From Nitrosovibrio tenuis (GTDB lineage: Bacteria; Pseudomonadota; Gammaproteobacteria; Burkholderiales; Nitrosomonadaceae), in contig NZ_FOBH01000001.1 in NCBI RefSeq assembly GCF_900109785.1, forward strand, positions 124,001 through 188,000: a stretch of 64,000 bases of DNA, read 5' to 3'. Position 1 is the stretch's first letter; every line of letters begins with the position of its first letter. The position numbers and the translations under genes were made by a program. Below the pieces are notes generated by a model. The model did no database searches, was not told the DNA's origin, and saw only the letters and a list, made by a program, of their open reading frames with translations. Below are positions 55,407-64,000 of the stretch, in pieces.

Positions 55407-58400
55407 TCAGGAATTTCCAAGTTGAGGAGCGATTTCCTTGTCGTCAGGAACGCTTTCCTTGTCTTCAGGAGTGCGTCGTGCGTAATACATGATGGCATAC
55501 ACACAGGGGACAAAAAACAGGGTATATATCGTTGCAAACGTCAAGCCGCCAATAACTGCACGGCCTAGCGGCGCGTTGGTGGATCCTCCCATGGCCATCG
55601 GAAGCATGCCCATGATCATGGCCGCTGCGGTCATGAGAACAGGACGGATCCGGGCTTTGCCGGCCTCAAGGGCGGCTCGCAGCGGGTCCCCATGCTGTTC
55701 GATTCGCTCCAGCGCATAGGACACGACAAGTATGGAATTTGCCGTGGCCGTTCCCATGGCCATGATGGCGCCTGTCAGGGCCGGAACGGAAATATTCGTC
55801 TGGGTCAGAAACAGGGCCCAGGCAATGCCTGCCAAAGCGCCGGGCAGGGCTGTAATGATGATGAAGGGTATCAGCCATGATTGAAAATTGATGACAAGCA
55901 TGAGATAGATCAGCACCACAGCCGCTACGAGGCCGACAAGCAGTTCGCCATAGGTGGTGACCATATTCGCGGCCTGGCCGGCGATTTGGACTGCGGAGCC
56001 GCGGGGAACTTCTTCGTCCATCTCGTCGACGATTTTCTTGACGTCCTCCAGCACGCCGCCAAGCCCCCGCCCTTCGGCAGACACATACACTTCAATCAAC
56101 GGCATGATGCCCCTGTGGGTGACTAGGCCGGGCGTGCCTACCGGCGATTTCTTCGTCAGATTGCCCAGGAGCTGATAATCCTGATCCAGGCCGGCATCTC
56201 CTATCGGCTTGACAGGAATCCTGTTCAACTCATTGATGCTTGAGACTTGAGGTTGAGGCTGATAGATGTTGATCTGGTATGACATGCCGGTCTTCAGATC
56301 CAGCCAGTATTTCTGGTCGATCTGCTGGGTTCCGTTAGTCGTTATCAGCATATTCAGGGCGATATCCGCTTCGCTCCTGTTAACGCCGAGTCCATATGTC
56401 CTTTGGCCTTCAATAAACATGGTGGGCGTGCGCATGGTTTGCTGGATCACCACATCGGAGGAACCGGGGATTTTACGAAGCTTGGCTTGCAATTTGCGCG
56501 CGTATTCGTAGTTTCCGTATATATCCATCCCGTTAACCTGAACAGTAATCGGAGAAGGGGCACCGAAATTCAGAATTTTCGCTATCAGATCGGCTGGCTG
56601 GAATGTGAATTCGCTCCCCGGATAGCGCTCCTTCAGACCGTCATGGAGAATTTTCCGGATATCCCACACCGCTGATTTATCGTTGAACAGGGTGATCGTC
56701 AGGTCGCAGTCCTGCGTTCCGATCGTGGGCGTCGGAATAAATGCCAGATTATGCGGCCCGACGGGTAAGCCGCAATTGCTGACGATGCCTTCAACCTGCC
56801 CGGGAAGCATTCGGTGGATATCATTCGAAACGAGAGTGGCGATGCGGTTTATGGATTCCATCCGTGTGCCAAGAGGTCCCCGCATATGCATTTGTATGGT
56901 CCCGGACCTGACCTCGGGGAAAAAATCGCGGCCGTTGAAGTAGAACAGAATTAGAGAGACGAGCGCGAAAGCCAGCATGATCGTCGCGAACCGGCGGCGA
57001 TCTTCAATTGTTCGTTCGAGCAGGGTGCCATACCAGCCGCAGAATCGAAGAAAGCGAGCTTCGAATCCCTGCTGAAAACGGGAGAAAACCCCTATATGAT
57101 GTTTTAACTTCTCCTTGAAACCGGGAGCCTGCCCCGCTGGCTGTTCCTCCCCATGGGGTTTTTCCTCGCCGTGGCCGCCTTCCTTTTCGTGTTCTTCCGC
57201 ATGAGGATGCTTGATAAGATATTTCGCCATGGTCGGCACGAGCGTACGCGACAGGATGAAGGACGCCAGCATGGCAAATATCACCGCCAGCGCCATTGGC
57301 TTGAACAGATAGCCCGATACGCCGGAAAGCGTGAACAGCGGCAGCCAGACAATGCATATGCATAATGTCGCGAGCAGCGTTGGAATAACGATCTGGTTTG
57401 CCGCATCGATGATTGCCTCATCGAGTTCCTTGCCCATTTCCAGGTGAGTATCGATGTTCTCGATCATCACTGTCGCGTCGTCGACAAGAATCCCTACCGC
57501 GAGCGCCAATCCCCCCAGGGTCATGACGTTCATTGATTCGCCCAATGCGTGCAGGCAGATGAGGGAGGTTAAAATACACAACGGAATGGAAGTCGTAACG
57601 ACTATCATGGGCCGCCACGAGCCGAGCATGAGCATGACGATGAAACCGACAAGCAGGCCGGCGATCAGCATTTCATGCATCACCTCGTCGATGGATTCCC
57701 GCACGAAGACCGACGCATCGGTGATGATTTTAACGTCCACATGGGGCGGCACGATCTCCTTGATGCGCGGAAGGGTTGCCCTGATGCCGTCGACCACGTC
57801 CAGGGTCGACGCCTCGCCGCTTTTCATGACGACAATAATGACGGCCTGTTTACCGTCCACCATAACGGAGTTTGTTTGCGGTGGCCCCGCGAGCTGAACA
57901 TCGGCGACGTCACGCAAAAAAACGAACGAATTTCCTTCCCGCTTTATCGGGATATCGTTGAATTCCGGAATTTCCGGCGGCATCGCGTTTGTTTGGACCA
58001 TCCAGTCGGTCTGCTTGATCTTCATGTCGCCCGCGGGCAGCACCATATTCTGTCGATCGAAAGCCGCATGGACATCGGTTGGCGATATATTGCGAGCCAG
58101 CATCTTGTTCTGATCGAGGGATACCAGAAGCTGTTTGGGCTTTCCACCGTAAGGATGCGGAACAATCGCTCCCGGGATCACGACAATCAGGGGCCTGAGT
58201 TGGTTATAAGAAAGATTATAGAGGTCTGCCGGCGTCATCTGGTCCGAGGTAACCTGCAGGCTGGCTACCGCTACCTGAGAGGCTTCCAGGCGCATGATCA
58301 TGGGTGGGGAAATATCCGGGGGCAACTGCTTGACGATCGTCTGGGCTATGGCTGTAACTTCTGCTTCTGCGCCAGGGAGGTTGGTGTGGGGCTGAAGAAA

Positions 58401-58685
58401 AATATTCGTGATGCTGATGCCATAGTACGCCTGGCTGACGATATCCGCGATACCTTCCACCGTCGAGGTCAAGAAGCGTTCGAAGTAAAAAGTGATACGA
58501 CCGGACACATCCAGCGGCAACATGCCGGCGTAAGCCCAGACTACGGAGATCACGGGAATCTTGATAGTGGGAAAGACGTCTGTTGGCGAGTGCCGTATCG
58601 CCCTGATTCCAAATATAACGATCAGGATTGAAAGAACCACGAAGGTGTAAGGCCTGCGTAACGCAATAAGCACTATTTGGTTCAT
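55407..58685 (-). CDS. RND superfamily efflux transporter permease
   Basis: A 1092-residue inner membrane proton-driven pump of the AcrB/HAE type with 12 membrane segments and two large periplasmic loops. Segment 4 carries the proton-relay aspartates in GILVDDATVMIENI. The N-terminal FPTIKIPVISV and C-terminal GGLTFATIYTLFFVPC motifs are typical. The loop after segment 6 (about residues 488-520) is unusually long and rich in His and Glu (HPHAEEHEKEGGHGEE), which could bind metal. It is the first gene of the pump-adaptor-channel operon. Substrate is unknown. Confidence 0.93.
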   Translation of the reverse strand: MNQIVLIALRRPYTFVVLSILIVIFGIRAIRHSPTDVFPTIKIPVISVVWAYAGMLPLDVSGRITFYFERFLTSTVEGIADIVSQAYYGISITNIFLQPHTNLPGAEAEVTAIAQTIVKQLPPDISPPMIMRLEASQVAVASLQVTSDQMTPADLYNLSYNQLRPLIVVIPGAIVPHPYGGKPKQLLVSLDQNKMLARNISPTDVHAAFDRQNMVLPAGDMKIKQTDWMVQTNAMPPEIPEFNDIPIKREGNSFVFLRDVADVQLAGPPQTNSVMVDGKQAVIIVVMKSGEASTLDVVDGIRATLPRIKEIVPPHVDVKIITDASVFVRESIDEVMHEMLIAGLLVGFIVMLMLGSWRPMIVVTTSIPLCILTSLICLHALGESMNVMTLGGLALAVGILVDDATVMIENIDTHLEMGKELDEAIIDAANQIVIPTLLATLCICIVWLPLFTLSGVSGYLFKPMALAVIFAMLASFILSRTLVPTMAKYLIKHPHAEEHEKEGGHGEEKPHGEEQPAGQAPGFKEKLKHHIGVFSRFQQGFEARFLRFCGWYGTLLERTIEDRRRFATIMLAFALVSLILFYFNGRDFFPEVRSGTIQMHMRGPLGTRMESINRIATLVSNDIHRMLPGQVEGIVSNCGLPVGPHNLAFIPTPTIGTQDCDLTITLFNDKSAVWDIRKILHDGLKERYPGSEFTFQPADLIAKILNFGAPSPITVQVNGMDIYGNYEYARKLQAKLRKIPGSSDVVIQQTMRTPTMFIEGQRTYGLGVNRSEADIALNMLITTNGTQQIDQKYWLDLKTGMSYQINIYQPQPQVSSINELNRIPVKPIGDAGLDQDYQLLGNLTKKSPVGTPGLVTHRGIMPLIEVYVSAEGRGLGGVLEDVKKIVDEMDEEVPRGSAVQIAGQAANMVTTYGELLVGLVAAVVLIYLMLVINFQSWLIPFIIITALPGALAGIAWALFLTQTNISVPALTGAIMAMGTATANSILVVSYALERIEQHGDPLRAALEAGKARIRPVLMTAAAMIMGMLPMAMGGSTNAPLGRAVIGGLTFATIYTLFFVPCVYAIMYYARRTPEDKESVPDDKEIAPQLGNS

Positions 58686-58816
58686 ACTATGTTTCCTCTT
58701 CTACCTTCGGTAAAAAATCCATTTACCTACACTGTTGCACGTAAGGAGGAGCCGATTCTTTTGTAAACAATTCCTTGTCCAAGCCGCATAAAGAAAGGAA
58801 TTGCCATTGGTAATTA

Positions 58817-59848
58817 TTACAACTTAAGCTTGGATGTTCGGCCTCCAGCCTTGCGCCTCCACACGGTCTGAACAGGGTTATTGCCGATCCCTTGCCAAAC
58901 CCAGGAGTTGATCGCCCTGCAGAATATCCCCGCAGAATGGGGGGGAGCGGGAGTCGGACCGGCCCCGCTATTCGAAAGAATCTCGTCCCCTGGGGCCGGC
59001 CTCGTCCGGGTCCGGTTTACGCCAGCCACTGTCATCCGATTCGCTTTCGTTATGCATTGCCCGGTCGCCCCGTCGGCGTATATCTCGGCAGATTGTGATG
59101 GCCAAATTGGTTGCCCGATATCGATAAGATGGACGTTACAGTATCGGCCCCCGGTATCCATCCGGGGCTGATTAGGAAGTGTTTTGGCAATCAGGAGGAA
59201 GGTGGCGCCGAAGGCTGCAGTAGCCGGATTGTTTCCCGACGCGATGGCAATCGCCGCAGCGATCGAGGATATTTTTGCGATATTTTTGCCTCTCTCAGTT
59301 TCGCCGACATGAGGGGTGGGAAAGAGGATGGGAAAGCTCTGAAGCGTGTTGGTATGCTCCAGGGCATAGGTAAATCCAATCTCGGCGGCCTCGTCGTCTG
59401 TCTTCCCGGCAGCTCGGGGAAAAACAACTTGACACATTGTCAGGATTTGGTCAGCCTTCGGGCCATAAGCCCCAAGGATCGTTGCCGATGCCGCGACAGC
59501 TCCGCAGGCGATTTGCTGGGGGCGAGTGCCTGCTGTGGCCCATTGCGCCGCATCTGCGACCGCGTTCGAGATGGCCTCGCTTACGACTCGCATGTTGTCC
59601 GCATGCAGGACTCCTGTGACTCCCCCTGAGTGGTCCTTGTCGTAGTGGCTGACGAGAACGCGATCGAGGGGGTAACCGTAACCTCTGAGGATGGGATCAA
59701 TAAAGTTGCGGACTGTCTCCGCATACCCGAATAGTCCGCCATCGATCAATATCGTCCGGTGTCGCCCGGCTGCCACGTCTGCTGCAACGACGAGCGCACT
59801 TTCTCTCTGCGCGACGTCAATCGTATGGATGGTGAGTTGCAGGGCCAT
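58817..59848 (-). CDS. Metallo-beta-lactamase-fold hydrolase, ComEC-like
   Basis: From the ATG at 59848 (GGAAG four bases upstream) the product is about 343 residues; an ATG at 59881 is possible. The N-terminal part reads TIHTIDVAQRESALVVAAD and RTILIDGG, then VSHYDKDHSGGVTGVLH, the HxxxDH zinc motif of this fold in the variant seen in ComEC C-terminal domains. The middle and C-terminal parts have no recognised second histidine cluster, so metal binding may be incomplete. No partner gene is adjacent; transposon fragments lie upstream of it. Function unknown. Confidence 0.7.
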   Translation of the reverse strand: MALQLTIHTIDVAQRESALVVAADVAAGRHRTILIDGGLFGYAETVRNFIDPILRGYGYPLDRVLVSHYDKDHSGGVTGVLHADNMRVVSEAISNAVADAAQWATAGTRPQQIACGAVAASATILGAYGPKADQILTMCQVVFPRAAGKTDDEAAEIGFTYALEHTNTLQSFPILFPTPHVGETERGKNIAKISSIAAAIAIASGNNPATAAFGATFLLIAKTLPNQPRMDTGGRYCNVHLIDIGQPIWPSQSAEIYADGATGQCITKANRMTVAGVNRTRTRPAPGDEILSNSGAGPTPAPPHSAGIFCRAINSWVWQGIGNNPVQTVWRRKAGGRTSKLKL

Positions 59849-60130
59849 GAGCTTCCAAGTTTTCCCTTCCAACATAAACAAGTAATTCTCACACCCGAGA
59901 GCGTGGCCAGGGTGAAATCACATTACCACAGCACTTGTGACGGTAATATCATATAAAAGTGGTTAAATTGTGAGACTCGACCTGAATCATTCAAGAAGCG
60001 TTGGCGGCTGTAGAGCTCCGTATGAGAGGGGAGAAGTGCTGACCGAAGCGCAGGTTTCTGCTCTGGAGAAGAAGCAGGGCGGTCTTTCCCCACTGGAAAC
60101 ATGCTTTATCACCGGTCCCAAGAGATGGGT

Positions 60131-60219
60131 ATGAGAGACCTTGGTACTTTAGGCGGTATTACAGCGTAGCCCGAGATATCAACGATACGGGGCAGGTCGT
60201 GGGTTCGTCTGGCACAGGA
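60131..60219 (+). pseudogene. Fragment of a HAF-repeat protein
   Basis: The frame from ATG 60131 reads MRDLGTLGGITA then a stop; shifting by one base continues VARDINDTGQVVGSSGTG. Together they match the HAF repeat pattern DLGTLGG...A..IND.GQVVG.S of predicted exported proteins. Only one repeat is left, broken by a one-base insertion, so it is a remnant. Confidence 0.6.
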
Positions 60220-60351
60220 TTTAAGGAAAGATCGGCTGCTAAAAATACATCCTCTCGCTCGTACTCTCCTCGTCTAGCCCCTGGGGGCGACGGGGAGTGG
60301 GGAAAGCCGTTGCCCTCACGGGAAAGGGTCGGGGATGGGTGGGGTTGGAGG

Positions 60352-60669
60352 CAGGCAATTTTCAACGCCGAGTTCATGCAACTGACAAGGTTCGATGGCA
60401 ATGCCTTCGTGTCCCGGATCGGTGGTGATCTTGATGACATCCTGTGCGAGCGCTTCGAGCGAACAGTCGGAAACGACAATTGTGTGAACTTTACCGGAAT
60501 GAAATTACAAATTCCGGTAGACCGCTACCGCTGCCACTATGTCAAGGCCAAGGTTTCAGTGCTGCGCCGCATCAGTGGCCATCTTGCAGTCCTGCACGGG
60601 CCGCGCAAGCTGGCCGAGTATGACAGCGGCGGGCAATTACTAATACCGGAAATCAAGACCGTGCCGTAA
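60352..60669 (+). pseudogene. C-terminal fragment of an ISNCY-type transposase
   Basis: The frame contains FNAEFMQLTRFDGNAFVS, then DILCERFERTVGNDNCVNF, MKLQIPVDRYRCHYVKAKV, and HLAVLHGPRKLAEYDSGG. This pattern (ILC...ER.V.NDN.V.F / LQIP..R.R / HGPR.LA.Y) is the C-terminal region of integrase-core transposases of the ISNCY group. The upstream part of the frame (60199-60351) is GC-rich intergenic-type sequence with a CCCCTGGGGGCGACGGGG motif, not transposase, so the gene is truncated. Confidence 0.7.
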
Positions 60670-60850
60670 GTCCGCCGCGACGATCATCGGAAAAAATCGC
60701 GAAACACCAGGCTTCCCACACCCGGCAAAAGCGGACAATTCTATTTGTTAACAGCCAATTTTTCGATATATCGCTTGAAAAGCGGAGATCCCATTCTAAT
60801 AATCCTGGAATAAGAATGCCTTGAGATTCCTGGATCCTGATTCAAGGGTG

Positions 60851-61663
60851 TCAAGGACTGTTATGAAGGTTGGGAGGTTGCTGGGGTTGAGAGGATAGGT
60901 GCACATGGCCTGCCCTTTTCCTTTTGACGAACCGCCACAACCACAGGAAATAGCCGGAAAAGGCATAGACGAAAAAAAGGCAGAACAGAACGACAGGCGG
61001 ATGGCTTGGAATTAACACAAAAAAGAACAATGCCAGCAGCAAAACCGTAATGAAAGGCACGCTCTTGCGCAGATTGATTTCCTTGCCGCTGTAATAGGGC
61101 AAATTGCTGACCATCGTCAGCCCGGCGAATAGCGTGACGCACCAGGCGAGCCATCGGATATCATGCCCGTTTATCTCGAAGTCATGCATGATCCAAATGA
61201 GTCCCGCAACCAACGCAGCCGCTGCTGGACTGGGCAGTCCCTGAAAAAAACGCTTATCCACCTTCTCTATGTTCGTATTGAACCGCGCCAGTCGTAGCGC
61301 GGCGCAAACACAATAAATAAACGCGGCAATCCAGCCTAATTTACCCATGCCCTTCAAAGCCCACTCATAGATGACCAGAGCGGGGGCGGCACCAAATGAA
61401 ACCATGTCGGACAGACTATCGTACTCTGCGCCAAATTCGCTCTGGGTATGAGTCAGCCTCGCCACTCTTCCATCGAGTCCATCCAATACCATCGCAATAA
61501 AAATAGAAACCGCGGAATGTTCAAAGCGTCCATTCATTGCCTGCACAATGGCGTAAAATCCGGCGAACAGGGCGGCTGTGGTGAACAGGTTGGGAAGCAG
61601 ATAAATGCCGCGCCGGCGCAGCTTGGACTTGAGCACGAGGCGGGGATGGGGATCATGCATCAT
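60851..61663 (-). CDS. pssA: CDP-diacylglycerol--serine O-phosphatidyltransferase
   Basis: A 270-residue integral membrane enzyme making phosphatidylserine, the precursor of phosphatidylethanolamine. The CDP-alcohol phosphotransferase motif appears as D-G-x-D-G-R-V-A-R ... G-A-E-Y-D-S-L-S-D (about 62-86), preceded by the NLFTTAALFAGFYAI segment. About eight hydrophobic segments are visible. It follows ilvC on the same strand after 434 bases, an arrangement common in betaproteobacteria. Confidence 0.94.
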   Translation of the reverse strand: MMHDPHPRLVLKSKLRRRGIYLLPNLFTTAALFAGFYAIVQAMNGRFEHSAVSIFIAMVLDGLDGRVARLTHTQSEFGAEYDSLSDMVSFGAAPALVIYEWALKGMGKLGWIAAFIYCVCAALRLARFNTNIEKVDKRFFQGLPSPAAAALVAGLIWIMHDFEINGHDIRWLAWCVTLFAGLTMVSNLPYYSGKEINLRKSVPFITVLLLALFFFVLIPSHPPVVLFCLFFVYAFSGYFLWLWRFVKRKRAGHVHLSSQPQQPPNLHNSP

Positions 61664-62097
61664 TCTTGCGATCCATAAGGAGACCGATGCATGTTAAACC
61701 TAAATCCAGCAGTTGACCGCTCATTTTTCAGTTTCTCACCACAATCCGCATGGATTTTTTGCGATACCTGATCTTCACATTTTATGGTGAGTTCGCTAAG
61801 GGCGGATTGCACGTTTTTATGACATTGGCTGATTGCGCAACCCCTCCCCTCGAATTAGACGCGGGCAAAGCGATGCGAGAGGTTTCCGCGAAGAGGAATT
61901 GTGCAGAAAAGGGGATGCCCGACCGCGCCGTTCCGGGTCGTTTGCGCCTTTGCCTCGCTCCCTAAAACCGCACTCTACCCAGTCCAACTGTGGGACTTAG
62001 GTTCCGGTTACCGGTAAACAGCAGAGGGTGCTTCCTTGGAAAGGACCCCATTGAGGATCAAAATGCTTCGCAACTCATGCGCCGACCATGCCGCGCC
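61664..62097. other. Gap between ilvC and pssA, no gene seen
   Basis: About 430 bases without a credible ORF. A short stretch at 61911-61938 (GGGATGCCCGACCGC) resembles part of the type B repeat unit of the array at 11696-12125. The palindrome CCGGTTACCGG occurs near 62008. No promoter for pssA could be assigned. Confidence 0.45.
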
Positions 62098-63683
<1,586 letters not shown>

Positions 63684-63686
63684 TTT

Positions 63687-64000
63687 TTATACCAGAATCA
63701 TTTCTGAAAGACCTTTCCCGCCGGGAACCATGGGGAAAACGTTCTCGGTCTGATCCGTAATAAAGTCCATGAATACCAGCCGGTCTTTGAGTTTAAAGGC
63801 TTCTCTCAGGGCGCCTTCTACATCTCCGGGCTGTTCTATTCTCATGCCAACATGACCATAGCTTTCCGCGAGCTTAACGAAATCAGGCAGCGCATCCATA
63901 TAGGACTCAGCATACCGATTGCCATGGAAGAATTCCTGCCATTGCCGGACCATTCCCATGTAGCGATTGTTCAAATTGATAATCTTGATTGGCAGGTGAT
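63687..64000 (-). CDS. ilvB: Acetolactate synthase large subunit, 3' part only
   Basis: The last 104 codons of the large catalytic subunit; the rest lies beyond the right edge. The fragment reads LPIKIINLNNRYMGMVRQWQ, the ThDP-binding domain end, then EFFHGNRYAESYMDALPDFVKLAESYG and the C-terminal VFPMVPGGKGLSEMIL. The frame is open to the last bases of the window. Confidence 0.95.
   Translation of the reverse strand, partial: HLPIKIINLNNRYMGMVRQWQEFFHGNRYAESYMDALPDFVKLAESYGHVGMRIEQPGDVEGALREAFKLKDRLVFMDFITDQTENVFPMVPGGKGLSEMILV

Noticed and set aside
60199-60669. Intact gene of 156 codons
   Set aside because: It joins a HAF fragment and GC-rich repeat-like sequence to a transposase C-terminus by chance.

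Overview
The window reads as a chromosome segment of a Gram-negative betaproteobacterium, most likely an ammonia oxidiser of the Nitrosospira/Nitrosomonas type. The reasons are a complete division and cell wall (dcw) cluster in proteobacterial order, the pyrR-pyrB-pyrC-like and ilvB-ilvN-ilvC-pssA arrangements, lipoprotein sorting and RND efflux genes, and above all a cytochrome P460-family lipoprotein with a CXXCH haem motif, a family best known from ammonia oxidisers. The genus is an inference from gene content; no database search was possible.

Layout. 1-11365: a beta-helix protein cut by the left edge, a methyltransferase, a broken TonB-receptor tail, lolC-lolD, an AlkA-type glycosylase, a DUF2062 membrane protein, comEC and relA. 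11366-12125: six tandem copies of a GC-rich, self-complementary repeat starting directly after the relA stop codon. 12416-30658: a promoter with three MraZ boxes, then mraZ-rsmH-ftsL-ftsI-murE-murF-mraY-murD-ftsW-murG-murC-murB-ddl-ftsQ-ftsA-ftsZ, mostly overlapping or closely spaced, with five tandem 10-bp repeats between ftsA and ftsZ. 30719-34947: a DciA-like gene diverging from an M23 peptidase gene, a strong terminator, and secA. 35097-42121 (minus strand): cytochrome P460, prlC, then yqgE-ruvX-pyrR-pyrB-pyrC-like.

42454-52404 is a looser accessory stretch: small membrane or exported proteins of unknown role, a lone type IV pilin-like gene, a MITE-like element, a universal stress protein, a TerC protein, a patatin phospholipase, fumC, and remnants of IS256-family and Tn3-family elements with palindromic REP-like repeats. 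52405-58685 is a tripartite RND efflux operon (pump, adaptor, outer membrane factor); the outer membrane gene ends in tandem 69-bp repeats whose last copy has been thrown out of frame. 58817-60669 holds a ComEC-like metallo-beta-lactamase-fold protein and fragments of a HAF-repeat protein and an ISNCY-type transposase. 60851-64000 (minus strand) is ilvB-ilvN-ilvC and pssA, with ilvB cut by the right edge.

The core genes cover peptidoglycan precursor synthesis and septation, protein export, lipoprotein trafficking, pyrimidine, branched-chain amino acid and phospholipid synthesis, and the stringent response. No convincing new multi-gene system was found. The least ordinary signals are the repeat array after relA, the decamers before ftsZ, the MITE-like pair, the decaying repeat tail of the outer membrane factor, and a candidate small RNA between cytochrome P460 and prlC.
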